The position numbers and the translations under genes were made by a program. A stretch of DNA of 64,000 nt, from positions 289,560-353,559 of the forward strand of contig NZ_BIMF01000005.1 in the NCBI RefSeq assembly GCF_004000945.1. The letters are read 5' to 3'. Source of the DNA: Paenibacillus lautus NBRC 15380. Its GTDB lineage: Bacteria > Bacillota > Bacilli > Paenibacillales > Paenibacillaceae. Position 1 is the first letter of the stretch. Each line of letters opens with the position of its first letter. This document shows, one piece after another, positions 56,244 through 64,000 of this stretch. The notes below the pieces were generated by a model. The model worked only from the letters and a program-made list of their open reading frames with translations. It made no database searches and was not told the origin of the DNA.

Positions 56244-57161
56244 TTACCAGATGCTGCTTCCGCTAACTCGCCGGCTGAACGAATTGGCCGCGATAATGAA
56301 GATAAAGCTGATGATGCCGGTAAACAGATCAATCGCCGTGGCATAACTGTAGTTGCCTTGCGTTAAGCCGACCCTGTACACATAGGTGGATATAATATCG
56401 GCTGTCTCGTAAGTGGCCGGAGTCGCGAGCAGGTATACTTTCTCAAAGCCGATCTCCAGTATTTTTCCGATATCAAGTATCAAGATGATCACGATTGCTG
56501 GCGCGATGCCGGGAAGTGTTATGTTCAGCGTCTGCTTCCACCGGTTAGCCCCATCTATCCGTGCCGCTTCATATAATTGCGGATCGATTGCCGTCAAAGC
56601 AGCCAAATAGATAATGGTCCCCCACCCAATATGCTGCCATACGTCGGTCGTTACATAAATCGACCTGAACCAGGAGGCCTCAACCAAAAAGTTGATTCGT
56701 TCGAGTCCGATCGCACTCAGCAGCTGGTTGACCACCCCGCCTGTCGGAGATAGGAACATAACCGCGATCCCCGCTACAACCACGTTGGATATAAAGTGCG
56801 GAAGATAGCTGACCGTCTGGACAAACCGTTTCAAAAACGATTTGCTCACTTCATTAATGAGTAACGCAAGTATGATGGGGGCCGGAAAGCCGAAGATCAG
56901 CTTGTATAAGCCCAGCAGGAATGTATTTCTGAGAACTGGCCAGAAGTCAGGCGTGCTAAAAAACATGCTGAAATATTTAAAACCTACCCAGTCACTCTCC
57001 GTGATCCCCTTAAATAAGTTGTAGTCCATAAAGGCGATCGAAATGCCGAATATGGGAACATACTTAAAGATGATGTAATAAAGAGCACAGGGCAGAAGCA
57101 GCAGCAGCAGGTATTTGTCCCGCTTCACTTTCTTCAAGAAACCCGGATTCTGTGCTTGCAA
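56244..57161 (-). CDS. Carbohydrate ABC transporter permease (LplB/YteP-like)
   Basis: 305 residues, about six helices, with KRDKYLLLLLLPCALYYIIF at the start, AFMDYNLFKGI and the EAA loop LYEAARIDGANRWKQTLNIT followed by LPG. TTG 57161 is preferred (AAAGGAGG 9 bases upstream); the reading frame extends to 57206 without similarity. It forms the heterodimeric channel with the downstream permease. Confidence 0.92.
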   Translation of the reverse strand: MQAQNPGFLKKVKRDKYLLLLLLPCALYYIIFKYVPIFGISIAFMDYNLFKGITESDWVGFKYFSMFFSTPDFWPVLRNTFLLGLYKLIFGFPAPIILALLINEVSKSFLKRFVQTVSYLPHFISNVVVAGIAVMFLSPTGGVVNQLLSAIGLERINFLVEASWFRSIYVTTDVWQHIGWGTIIYLAALTAIDPQLYEAARIDGANRWKQTLNITLPGIAPAIVIILILDIGKILEIGFEKVYLLATPATYETADIISTYVYRVGLTQGNYSYATAIDLFTGIISFIFIIAANSFSRRVSGSSIW

Positions 57162-57310
57162 AAAACGTTTCCTCCTTTTGCAGCGAAATCCATGCTGTAT
57201 CTGCAAGCCGCTCCCCTTGCGGACCGGGACCAGGCTTGAAACGCATCCGAAGAGCCGGTCCGTAAAAGAGAGCCCCTGCGTTCATCTAACGGCATGGCAT
57301 TCCGTTTAAA

Positions 57311-58846
57311 TTACTTGGCTTCATTCAAGAACTTTTGCGTCCGCTCATAAGCACTCTTATGAACATCCAGCACCTGCTGCACGCCAAGCTTGTTTATTTC
57401 ATTAACGTAAGCATCCCAATCATCCATCGGTTTCTGTCCTAGAATGAACTTGGCAATCTGCTCCTCATGGAACTTTTTCACGGTTTCGCCGACCATGCTC
57501 AGCACTTCATTTTCTTCATTCGTATACGCAAGCCTTGGCTGCGGTTTCGTTTCATGGTCAGGCGCGATTTTCATCGCTTCCCGCATTTTTGGGGAATACA
57601 TAGACTCGTAAGCCGTCATATCCAATACCGTATGTGCTCCGATTGTTGCGATGCCCGTCTTGGTTCTCAAGTCCCCGAACTCTTTGTAATCCGTGTTGAA
57701 TTTGCGAACCCCGTTCTCGGTTGTGAATGTCTCCCCTTCCCTGCCCCAGGTTGCCAGCTCAATTCCTTCGGGGGAGAACAAGAAATCCAGGTACTGCAGC
57801 AGCCGATCCCGCTCCTTGGAATTTGCCGCCACCGCAAAGCCGTCGGACTGCAATCCGGCAAATACATTGTGGGACTTGCCATCCGGCGTTCCAACAGGAG
57901 GAACCATATAATCGAGACTAAACTCGGATGCCTTATCCCCAAGCATTAACGGAAGTTCGTCCATGATGCCAATATAATCGCTGGCAATAAACGATTTGTT
58001 CTGAAGCAGCAGATCATTAAATTGCTTACGTTTATGTGCCATGAAGTCGGGCGCAACCAATCCCTCCGTGTAAAATTTATTCATATACTCAACCATTTTC
58101 TTGTAGTTGTCCTCTGTCGGACCGTAGCGCCATTCATTCTTCTCGAAGTCGTAATAGTAGCTGCTGTTGGTATTAAACGCAGGTGCCATATTGACCAGCG
58201 GACTCAAACCGTTAAACACGGCAATCGGGAAGCTGTCCGGATACAATTCCTTTAATTTTTTCGCGACGGTATACAGCTCGTCGTAAGTCGTCGGTGGCGT
58301 CAGATTGTGTTTTTTGAATACATCATCCCGGTAAAGCCATGACCGCCTGGATTGCTGCTCGAGTCCGTACAATGGCATAAAATAGTTCTTCCCCTCAGGA
58401 GACAGAATAGCTGCCTTCACTTCAGGATGGTCCTCGAGAAACTTCTTATAGTTTGGCATCTGTTCCAAATGCTCGAAATAGTCGACAAACGCTCCACTGG
58501 CCCCGTGGGTATTGGCGGCATTCAGACTGTTGACCATCATAAGATCCGGTATCTCGCCCGAGGATATCGCCAGGTTCATCGTTGTGGTGTAATCGCTCAT
58601 CACGGGTTGTACCTTGAAGGAGATGCCGGTTTCTTCTTTTAAGTACTTATAAATCGGCCAGTTTTCCTTATAGGGCCAGTTCGTGTGAGAGAAGGTCATC
58701 ATCTCTAGTGTGACTTCCTTGCCTAAGGCGGCGTTTTCAGGATTCTCCTCTTTTACCGCGTTTTCTTTTGAGCAGCCGCTCAATAATGTGCCGGTTATAA
58801 CGGCGGCCAATGCCACCAACCCGAGCTTTCGGTTCCAAATTTTCAC
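57311..58846 (-). CDS. Extracellular solute-binding lipoprotein of the sugar ABC transporter
   Basis: 511 residues. Lipoprotein signal peptide with lipobox LLSGC (Cys at residue 25), followed by the COG1653-type fold (EVTLEMMTFSHTNWPYKENW; SSGEIPDLMMVNSLN; WLYRDDVFKKHNLTPPTTYD). Captures the sugar outside the membrane and delivers it to the two permeases. Substrate cannot be told from sequence; LplA/YtcQ-type members take up complex oligosaccharides. Start GTG 58846 follows GGGAGAGGG. It is the first gene of the transporter operon; no clear promoter was found upstream. Confidence 0.9.
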   Translation of the reverse strand: MKIWNRKLGLVALAAVITGTLLSGCSKENAVKEENPENAALGKEVTLEMMTFSHTNWPYKENWPIYKYLKEETGISFKVQPVMSDYTTTMNLAISSGEIPDLMMVNSLNAANTHGASGAFVDYFEHLEQMPNYKKFLEDHPEVKAAILSPEGKNYFMPLYGLEQQSRRSWLYRDDVFKKHNLTPPTTYDELYTVAKKLKELYPDSFPIAVFNGLSPLVNMAPAFNTNSSYYYDFEKNEWRYGPTEDNYKKMVEYMNKFYTEGLVAPDFMAHKRKQFNDLLLQNKSFIASDYIGIMDELPLMLGDKASEFSLDYMVPPVGTPDGKSHNVFAGLQSDGFAVAANSKERDRLLQYLDFLFSPEGIELATWGREGETFTTENGVRKFNTDYKEFGDLRTKTGIATIGAHTVLDMTAYESMYSPKMREAMKIAPDHETKPQPRLAYTNEENEVLSMVGETVKKFHEEQIAKFILGQKPMDDWDAYVNEINKLGVQQVLDVHKSAYERTQKFLNEAK

Positions 58847-59396
58847 GCAACCCTCTCCCTTATGTATTGATGATGTTACGCCAGCCGCTCTTAAGGCAGC
58901 ATGTCGTTTATGATTTTGATTCTACTTGCCGGACCCGTGCTTTGACTACTTACATTCCTTCCCGTTATTGCCTGAAGCTACGATTCTGAAAAAGTGACAA
59001 CTTTCTGAACCACGGTACATTCACCGCTCAGATCCCGCGTCGTGGCTGGGTCATAGCCTATTGAATGAAAGCACCCTTTGGAATGAAAGATGTTCTACAA
59101 CGATGACAAAGCGATAGAAACTGGTAGAAATCTCATAAGTTTATGAAAAAAAGTCAAGATCCGAAAACGGATCTTGACTTGGGAGGTGCAATGGAACGTT
59201 CACTTTATCTAACACAAATAAGACCGTGATTGACTGGGCAATACATACTTCAATTTAAATTGGCGGATGAACATCGAGTTACAATCGCCCCTTTTTGGAT
59301 AAATGGACTTCAGACTAGTAATTCCTTAGGTAGCCATCTATTCATTCTCAGGTTATGTGACATATCCTGCAAGTACATCCTAAGGAGGTGCTCATA
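58847..59396. other. Divergent region between the ABC transporter and the collagen-like gene
   Basis: About 550 bases between divergent genes. It should hold the promoters of both, but I find no strong sigma-A match in either direction. It contains the orphan minus-strand terminator at 59145-59180. No open frame with a ribosome site was found in it. Confidence 0.5.
59145..59180 (-). terminator. Orphan terminator hairpin facing away from any minus-strand gene
   Basis: AAGTCAAGATCCG pairs perfectly with CGGATCTTGACTT (59151-59163 with 59168-59180) around AAAA, and on the minus strand a run of seven Ts follows. No minus-strand gene lies within 3 kb upstream of it, so it may end a small RNA or an antisense transcript of the collagen-like gene's leader. 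Confidence 0.7.
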
Positions 59397-60170
59397 TTGA
59401 AAAGTTCTATTGGAAAATTACACAAAAAACCACTAAAGAGATCTCTCACCTGTTGTAAAGGGAAGAAGAAAAAAGAAATCGTATGTAAAAAGAGAAAGGT
59501 TATAAATCTCTCCTGCCCGCCACCTAATATTAATGTAAGACCTGTCCCTGGACCTCAAGGACCTCAAGGACCTGCCGGAGCACAAGGTATTCCTGGTCCT
59601 CAAGGACCTGCCGGGCCACAGGGACTTCCTGGAGCTCAAGGAATCCAAGGACCTGTTGGACCCGCTGGAGCCCCTGGAGCAACTGGAGCAACTGGAGCGA
59701 CAGGGCCGGCCGCCGTTTCATCATTTGCTTTTGTATGTAGTACGGAAGCGCAATCTCCAGCCGCTGCTCCAGCACCTGGTGCTCAAGGAGGCGCAGTGAC
59801 CTTCAACAATCCTCCTATAATTGGTGGAACAGCCCTTACGTTCACTGCTCCTTCAACATTTACTGTCAATGAAACAGGCGTATATAATATAAGTTGGGAG
59901 GTATTCCCAACCCCGGGTGTGAATGCATTTGGTTTGTTCTTTGATCCAGATGCAGCCGGTCCGGCAGTTCCAGCCCTGGTTCCTTGCAGCAATTATGGAA
60001 CGAATGCAGGCAATCAGCCATACCAAGGCCAGGTCGTAGCCTTTTTAACAGCTGGCGGGGTCTTGACCCTGAATCGTATGGACAATATGGGAGCATTAAC
60101 TTTACAAGGCGATATCGGTGGAGGTACGCCAGTCGTAAGTGCATCTATTGTTATTGAACGTTTGGCATAA
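59397..60170 (+). CDS. Collagen-like protein with C-terminal globular domain (BclA-like)
   Basis: 257 residues. A very basic, Cys-containing N-terminal part (Lys-rich to about residue 40, with CC, C and C), then 18 unbroken Gly-X-Y triplets (about 52-105; [19 protein letters not shown], ending in repeated GAT), then a C-terminal domain of about 150 residues with a beta-rich TNF/C1q-like pattern ([37 protein letters not shown]). The layout resembles exosporium or spore-surface filament proteins such as BclA. There is no signal peptide or LPXTG motif, which favours assembly from the mother cell in sporulation; this is inference. TTG 59397 has GGAGG 8 bases upstream. It has its own strong terminator. 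Confidence 0.85.
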   Translation: MKSSIGKLHKKPLKRSLTCCKGKKKKEIVCKKRKVINLSCPPPNINVRPVPGPQGPQGPAGAQGIPGPQGPAGPQGLPGAQGIQGPVGPAGAPGATGATGATGPAAVSSFAFVCSTEAQSPAAAPAPGAQGGAVTFNNPPIIGGTALTFTAPSTFTVNETGVYNISWEVFPTPGVNAFGLFFDPDAAGPAVPALVPCSNYGTNAGNQPYQGQVVAFLTAGGVLTLNRMDNMGALTLQGDIGGGTPVVSASIVIERLA

Positions 60171-60192
60171 CGCAGTTTATTAAATGTTTTAT

Positions 60193-60234
60193 ACAAGAAA
60201 AGAACCCTTCTATATTTAAGGGTTCTTTTCTTGT
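60193..60234 (+). terminator. Terminator after the collagen-like gene
   Basis: A perfect 17-bp stem (ACAAGAAAAGAACCCTT / AAGGGTTCTTTTCTTGT) with an 8-base loop. The T-rich 3' arm serves as the terminator tract on the plus strand, 23 bases after the stop. Confidence 0.85.
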
Positions 60235-60352
60235 AATTCAAAATCCCTCATCCGACTGAACGATCTCATCGATCTTGATCCGCTTTGCGATTTAAACAGC
60301 ATCACGACTGGGCTTTTGCCTGCCCGACAAGGTTTTGGAAGAGGATCACGAA

Positions 60353-60381
60353 TTGACATGTAGGAGGTAAACTTTTACAAT
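60353..60381 (+). promoter_or_regulatory. Consensus sigma-A promoter for comM
   Basis: TTGACA (60353-60358), exact 17-base spacer, TACAAT (60376-60381), with 11 of 12 positions matching consensus. The transcript would have a leader of about 95 bases before comM. Confidence 0.8.
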
Positions 60382-60484
60382 ACGGACTAGAATCACCCAG
60401 CGAAAATGAGGAAGCACCCTTTTCGATTCATGGATGTTCTATTACGATTCTATCCACTGATATCTGAAAAGAGGTGCTTTTATT

Positions 60485-62098
60485 ATGTACGGAAAACTTC
60501 ACAGCGCTTGCTTGCACGGCATTGACGGCGTTGTCATCCAGGTGGAGGTGGACTTGGCGAACGGACTGCCCCAAACCTCCATCATCGGTCTGCCCGACTC
60601 CTCCATCCGGGAATCCGTCGAACGGGTACGGGCAGCGATTAAAAACTGCGGTTTTGCCTATCCCCTAAAACGGGTAACCGTCAATCTCGCCCCGGCAGAT
60701 CTCCGGAAAGAGGGTTCTTCTTTCGATCTGGCAATCGCTGTCGGCATTTTGCTAACAAGCGAGCAATGGACCTTTTCAAATGCCGGACAAATGTTGATCA
60801 TCGGCGAACTTGCGCTGGATGGCACGCTCAGGCCCGTTACGGGGGTTCTGCCGATGGTAGAGCAAGCAAAAAAAGAAGGGTATGCAGGTGTTCTTCTCCC
60901 GCTAGAAAATGCTGCGGAAGCCGCATTGATCGGGGGAATCGAGGTCTATGGGCTCCAGCATTTAAAGGAGCTTGTCCAGGAAGAGCCCGATGATAACAGC
61001 CATAATAGCGAAACTGGGGGAGCTACAAGCTTTACCGTTTCGCTGTCCAAGCTCAAATATGATCGGTCAACGCATTTAAGCAAAACACAAGGGGACGGCC
61101 TGCAGGACAAGCAGATGGAAGACTATAGAGATGTAATCGGTCAGCAGCATATCAAACGCGCCCTGACCATCGCAGCCGCGGGCATGCACAATATTCTGCT
61201 TATTGGGCCCCCGGGTACTGGAAAAACGATGCTCATGAAGCGCCTCCCTACCATACTGCCGCCGCTGGCGGATCAAGAAGCGTTGACTACAACGAAAATC
61301 TTCAGCGCTGCCGGAAAGCTAAAGCCATCCGATGGATTGATGACAAGACGTCCCTTCCGGTCTCCTCACCATACCATTTCGGCCGGCGGGCTCATCGGAG
61401 GCGGCACCATTCCGAAGCCGGGGGAAGTCAGTCTGGCCCATAAAGGCATTTTGTTTCTGGACGAGCTTCCTGAGTTCTCGAGGCATGTGCTGGAGGTACT
61501 GCGCCAACCCCTGGAGGATCGTGAAGTAACCATCAGCCGGGCACGGGCGGTATTTACCTTCCCGGCGCATTTCATGCTCGCTTGTTCGATGAATCCCTGT
61601 CCGTGCGGTTATTACGGCAGTGATCACCCCCATCAGCGCTGCACGTGCAGCGTTACACGAATTGCTCAATACCGCGCTAGAATATCAGGGCCCTTGATGG
61701 ATCGGATCGACCTTCAAGTGGACGTGCCGCGGCCCAAGGAATGGCCGGGAAGCGCGACACCTATATCCTCCGAACAAATGCGGAATCATGTCTATGCGGC
61801 ACAAAAGATCCAATTGAAACGCTACAGCAGGCTTCCGTTCAGCTGGAACAGCGAACTGTTCGGCAGCTTCCTGAGGAAACATGCGGTGCTGGACAAGGAC
61901 TCGGCTGAGCTTCTGCAAGCAACAATCGATACGCTGGGCCTGAGCATGCGCGCTTATGACCGCATCCTGAAGCTGGCCAGAACCATCGCCGATTTGGAGG
62001 CATCCGATGAAATACAGAGCCAGCACGTCGCAGAAGCGATTCAATACCGTCAGCTGGATCGCCAACTTATCACCGCCGAAGAAACAACTCGTTTATAA
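60485..62098 (+). CDS. comM: YifB/ComM family Mg-chelatase-like AAA+ ATPase
   Basis: 537 residues: N-terminal ChlI-like domain (GIDGVVIQVEVDLANGLPQT; GLPDSSIRESVERVRAAIKN), AAA+ core with Walker A LLIGPPGTGKTMLMKRL near residue 240, Walker B GILFLDELPEF, the zinc-like CSMNPCPCGYYGSDHPHQRC segment, and a C-terminal Mg-chelatase domain (SMRAYDRILKLARTIADLEA). In other bacteria ComM is a branch-migration helicase that helps DNA integration in transformation; whether this protein does so is inferred. ATG 60485 has GAGGTG 8 bases upstream. dprA, another transformation gene, lies in the same window. Confidence 0.95.
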   Translation: MYGKLHSACLHGIDGVVIQVEVDLANGLPQTSIIGLPDSSIRESVERVRAAIKNCGFAYPLKRVTVNLAPADLRKEGSSFDLAIAVGILLTSEQWTFSNAGQMLIIGELALDGTLRPVTGVLPMVEQAKKEGYAGVLLPLENAAEAALIGGIEVYGLQHLKELVQEEPDDNSHNSETGGATSFTVSLSKLKYDRSTHLSKTQGDGLQDKQMEDYRDVIGQQHIKRALTIAAAGMHNILLIGPPGTGKTMLMKRLPTILPPLADQEALTTTKIFSAAGKLKPSDGLMTRRPFRSPHHTISAGGLIGGGTIPKPGEVSLAHKGILFLDELPEFSRHVLEVLRQPLEDREVTISRARAVFTFPAHFMLACSMNPCPCGYYGSDHPHQRCTCSVTRIAQYRARISGPLMDRIDLQVDVPRPKEWPGSATPISSEQMRNHVYAAQKIQLKRYSRLPFSWNSELFGSFLRKHAVLDKDSAELLQATIDTLGLSMRAYDRILKLARTIADLEASDEIQSQHVAEAIQYRQLDRQLITAEETTRL

Positions 62099-62121
62099 AA
62101 ATGGAGTCGATAACCCACGGG

Positions 62122-62301
62122 GGAAGCGAAGTACTTCGAGCCGCGACATGCCCTGTTTAATTTTATGTCTCCAATGTCGAGGAGGCTTATCAGCATCTGA
62201 AAGAAAACGGAGTACGTGTCGATATTATCCTGGAGTAACGGGGCAACAATTTCACTTTCTCTGATCTGGATAACAACTGTCTGGAAGCTTGCTCCTATTG
62301 A
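62122..62301 (+). pseudogene. Decayed VOC/glyoxalase-superfamily C-terminal fragment
   Basis: Plus-strand translation gives KYFEPRHALFNF in one frame, then YVSNVEEAYQHLKENGVRVD in the next, an in-frame TAA (62236-62238), and then GNNFTFSDLDNNCLEACSY to a TGA at 62299. These pieces line up as the last part of a glyoxalase/bleomycin-resistance-type VOC domain. A single missing T near 62161-62164 explains the frame change. The N-terminal half is absent. It lies just after comM. Confidence 0.75.
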
Positions 62302-62326
62302 ATAAAACAACCTGTCCTACGCAAAT

Positions 62327-62365
62327 AAGGTGATAGAGCTCAGCTCCATCACCTTATTTTTTATT
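62327..62365. terminator. Bidirectional terminator between comM/VOC remnant and yraN
   Basis: AAGGTGAT-GAGCT-AGCTC-ATCACCTT (62327-62355) with one mismatch pair, followed on the plus strand by ATTTTTTATT. On the minus strand the 3' side is less T-rich but could serve the convergent yraN gene. Confidence 0.75.
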
Positions 62366-62390
62366 GTAATCCTTATAGATGCGCACCCAT

Positions 62391-62774
62391 CTAAAATGCA
62401 TTCTCGATATGATCCATCGAGACAGGCGTCAGATCTGCGCGAAGCATAACCGAGATAACATCAAACCGGATCGGCCGTTCATAATAACGCTTATGATGAA
62501 CGTACTGCTGGGCCGTGTTTCGGACCTGCATCACTTTGCGGGCGTTCACGGACTCGGAAGGCGTACCGAAGCTGGTCGTTCCGCTCCGGCTTCTGACCTC
62601 AATCACCACAAGGGTCTCCCCTGTTTCGGCAACGATGTCCAATTCTCCAGTGCGGCAGCGCCAATTCCGGTCCAGAACCCGGTATCCTTTTTCAATCAGG
62701 GCAGCGGCCGCCAGCTCTTCGGCAGCCGCTCCTTTTTGTTTGCGGTTGTCCTTTTTTCCGGATGGTGAGGTCAT
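62391..62774 (-). CDS. yraN: YraN family protein (UPF0102, nuclease-like fold)
   Basis: 127 residues with the family pattern of a restriction-endonuclease-like core: GAAAEELAAAALIEKGYRVL, RCRTGELDIVAETGETLVVI and EVRSRSG, then a basic helix. Exact function is unknown; a link to DNA processing is often suggested. Its ATG shares bases with the stop of the FlhB-like gene (TAATG), so the two are translationally coupled. Confidence 0.9.
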   Translation of the reverse strand: MTSPSGKKDNRKQKGAAAEELAAAALIEKGYRVLDRNWRCRTGELDIVAETGETLVVIEVRSRSGTTSFGTPSESVNARKVMQVRNTAQQYVHHKRYYERPIRFDVISVMLRADLTPVSMDHIENAF

Positions 62775-63085
62775 TACGTCATCATCCCTCCATCCTTCGC
62801 TTGACGATCCGCACGATAAACATATGTCAGCACTTCAGCAACCAGCTGGTACAATTCCTCCGGAATCTGCTGATCCAGATCCAGCTTGGAGAGAATCTCC
62901 ACCAAAGCGGCATCTTCCTGGACAAGGACGCCATGCTCTTTGGCCTTGTCTAATATAGACTCCGCCAGTTTCCCTTGCCCTTTGGCAACCACAACCGGCG
63001 CTTCGCTCTCGCCGGGCGTATATTTAAGGGCGACCGCCTTTTTCATGGCCGTTAGTTCCCCTTGCTCTTTCTCAAGCTTATTCAT
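62774..63085 (-). CDS. FlhB cytoplasmic-domain paralogue (YlqH/FlhX type)
   Basis: 103 residues equivalent to the C-terminal part of FlhB after the autocleavage site: AVALKYTPGESEAPVVVAKG, GKLAESILDKAKEHGVLVQE and IPEELYQLVAEVLTYVYR. It has no membrane segment and no NPTH motif, so it cannot cut itself. B. subtilis YlqH (FlhX) is the known counterpart and lies in the same neighbourhood upstream of sucC. It overlaps the upstream FliK-C-like gene by 4 bases, pairing homologues of both parts of the hook-length switch. Confidence 0.9.
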   Translation of the reverse strand: MNKLEKEQGELTAMKKAVALKYTPGESEAPVVVAKGQGKLAESILDKAKEHGVLVQEDAALVEILSKLDLDQQIPEELYQLVAEVLTYVYRADRQAKDGGMMT

Positions 63086-64000
63086 ATTCGCATATCCACC
63101 CCTTTGTAGGTTTGCGGGGTGTATTCTGCTGCCGTTCCCTGCACGGACGTGTCTGAAGTAGGCGGCGCAGCTAGGGGCAGCGGTTCTGTTTTTACGCTGA
63201 GCAATTGGTAGCCGATAGACGAAACAGCCTGAGCCAACTCTTCCTTTTTCCCCTCAAACAGCTCAGCGGCATAACTTTGATCATTCCGAAAGTTGAGGCT
63301 GACAATCCGGTCAACGACCTGCACATCGATCAAGGTCGGACCCAGAAATTTCATGTCCAAGTCGAACAACAGCCTGCAGTTGGTCGCATCCAGCTCGCCT
63401 TTGCGGCCTCTGCGCGATTGAATATGTACGGATGCAGTCTGTTCCCCGTCGACACCATGCAGAGGTATGAACATCGTGACCTGCGCGAACGGTGCCGTTC
63501 GATCGGTGTTTAACAAGAGCTGCTGGCCCGTTAAATGCTGAACGACTTGCTGTGCCGCTTCCTTTAGGGCAGGCGGTGCATCCTGGCTGGATAACACCTG
63601 AAGCAATACTCCCTTCAGCGTGTCTTGCAGGGCAAGCGCCGATTCACCAGGCGGCGTTGAGGCCATAATGGCTTGCTGTACGCCTAGGGCGATATTCTGC
63701 TGGCCGGATGGCACAACCGGCTGTGTTAAGCCCGGCTGAGTCACGGCACCGGCCTGAGCATTCGGGACAGCTTGCTGGTTCGCATTCGCCGGACTCCCTG
63801 GCGTGGCGAGGGCCCCTGGTGTAGTCGCTGCTGCGCCACTGGTGACAGGGGCAGGTATTGTAGGCAGGGAGGCCGCTTGTCCGCCTGCTTGACCTGCAGC
63901 AGCAGCGGTTGGCTGAGCTGCAGGAGGCGGCGGTGCAGCAGCTCCCGCAGCTGGAGCAGGAGCGGGTGCGGGCACTGTCGCATTCGCTCCTGGCGCGGCG
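63082..64000 (-). CDS. FliK-C-like protein (YlqG type), N-terminus outside window
   Basis: At least 306 codons; the frame is open to the right edge. The N-terminal part seen is strongly Ala/Pro/Gly/Gln-rich and probably disordered. The last 130 residues look like the C-terminal domain of hook-length control proteins (FAQVTMFIPLHGVDGEQTAS, ATNCRLLFDLDMKFLGPTLI, VSLNFRNDQSYAAELFEGKK). It precedes and overlaps the FlhB-like gene. The true start lies beyond 64000; GTG 63975 is internal. Confidence 0.8.
   Translation of the reverse strand, partial: AAPGANATVPAPAPAPAAGAAAPPPPAAQPTAAAAGQAGGQAASLPTIPAPVTSGAAATTPGALATPGSPANANQQAVPNAQAGAVTQPGLTQPVVPSGQQNIALGVQQAIMASTPPGESALALQDTLKGVLLQVLSSQDAPPALKEAAQQVVQHLTGQQLLLNTDRTAPFAQVTMFIPLHGVDGEQTASVHIQSRRGRKGELDATNCRLLFDLDMKFLGPTLIDVQVVDRIVSLNFRNDQSYAAELFEGKKEELAQAVSSIGYQLLSVKTEPLPLAAPPTSDTSVQGTAAEYTPQTYKGVDMRI

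Larger units (their letters stand above)
60171..60484. other. Gap between collagen-like gene and comM
   Basis: 314 bases holding the collagen-gene terminator and the comM promoter. The middle (about 60236-60350) shows no gene or recognised element. Confidence 0.6.

Noticed and set aside
59550..59712. Tandem DNA repeat or CRISPR-like array
   Set aside because: The periodicity is the Gly-X-Y coding repeat of the collagen-like gene.

Overview
The window looks like chromosomal DNA of a low-to-mid-GC Gram-positive bacterium of the Paenibacillus type. The support is the Bacillota-specific PolC, the Bacillus-like fla/che gene order (flgB through sigD with FliY, CheC and CheD), the block rpsB-tsf-pyrH-frr-uppS-cdsA-dxr-rseP-proS-polC, and Paenibacillus-style lplABC-like sugar ABC transporter genes. 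Almost every gene lies on the minus strand, so the biological order runs from high to low coordinates. Species is not assigned. I see no rRNA, tRNA, CRISPR array, phage or insertion sequence.

Right end (64.0-62.4 kb, minus): the 3' part of a FliK-C-like gene (YlqG type), a free-standing FlhB cytoplasmic-domain paralogue (YlqH/FlhX type) and a YraN nuclease-fold gene, translationally coupled. Next comes an accessory stretch (62.3-53.1 kb): a decayed VOC/glyoxalase remnant, plus-strand comM with a consensus sigma-A promoter, a bacterial collagen-like surface protein, a sugar-type ABC transporter (lipoprotein and two permeases, minus) and a convergent membrane-anchored AraC-type regulator. In Bacillus subtilis ylqH is next to sucC, so this block interrupts a conserved junction.

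52.9-43.6 kb (minus): a 37-residue membrane protein with its own promoter, then sucC-sucD with a CcpA-like site over the promoter and a strong terminator, then dprA-topA-trmFO-hslV-hslU. xerC and codY, which sit in this run in B. subtilis, are absent here. A terminator separates hslU from the flagellar operon, and the 458-base gap holds unexplained structured sequence.

43.1-11.8 kb (minus): one apparent 31-kb fla/che operon of 37 genes. It encodes the rod (flgB, flgC, fliE), MS-ring and switch (fliF, fliG, fliM, fliY), export apparatus (fliH, fliI, fliJ, fliO, fliP, fliQ, fliR, flhA, flhB), hook and cap (fliK, flgD, flgE-type), placement GTPases (flhF, flhG), chemotaxis (cheY, cheB, cheA, cheW, cheC, cheD) and sigD. 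Its tail carries fapA-type, swrB-type and two poorly known genes plus an MltG-like protein without a catalytic domain, and ends in a terminator overlapping the last stop codon. I found no internal terminator, and most genes overlap or nearly touch.

11.8-1 kb (minus): rpsB, tsf, pyrH, frr, uppS, cdsA, dxr, rseP, proS and the N-terminal half of polC: translation, nucleotide, cell-wall lipid, phospholipid, isoprenoid, intramembrane proteolysis and replication. ProS is the short archaeal/eukaryote-like type without the editing insertion. Many starts in the window appear to be TTG or GTG, chosen here by Shine-Dalgarno spacing.
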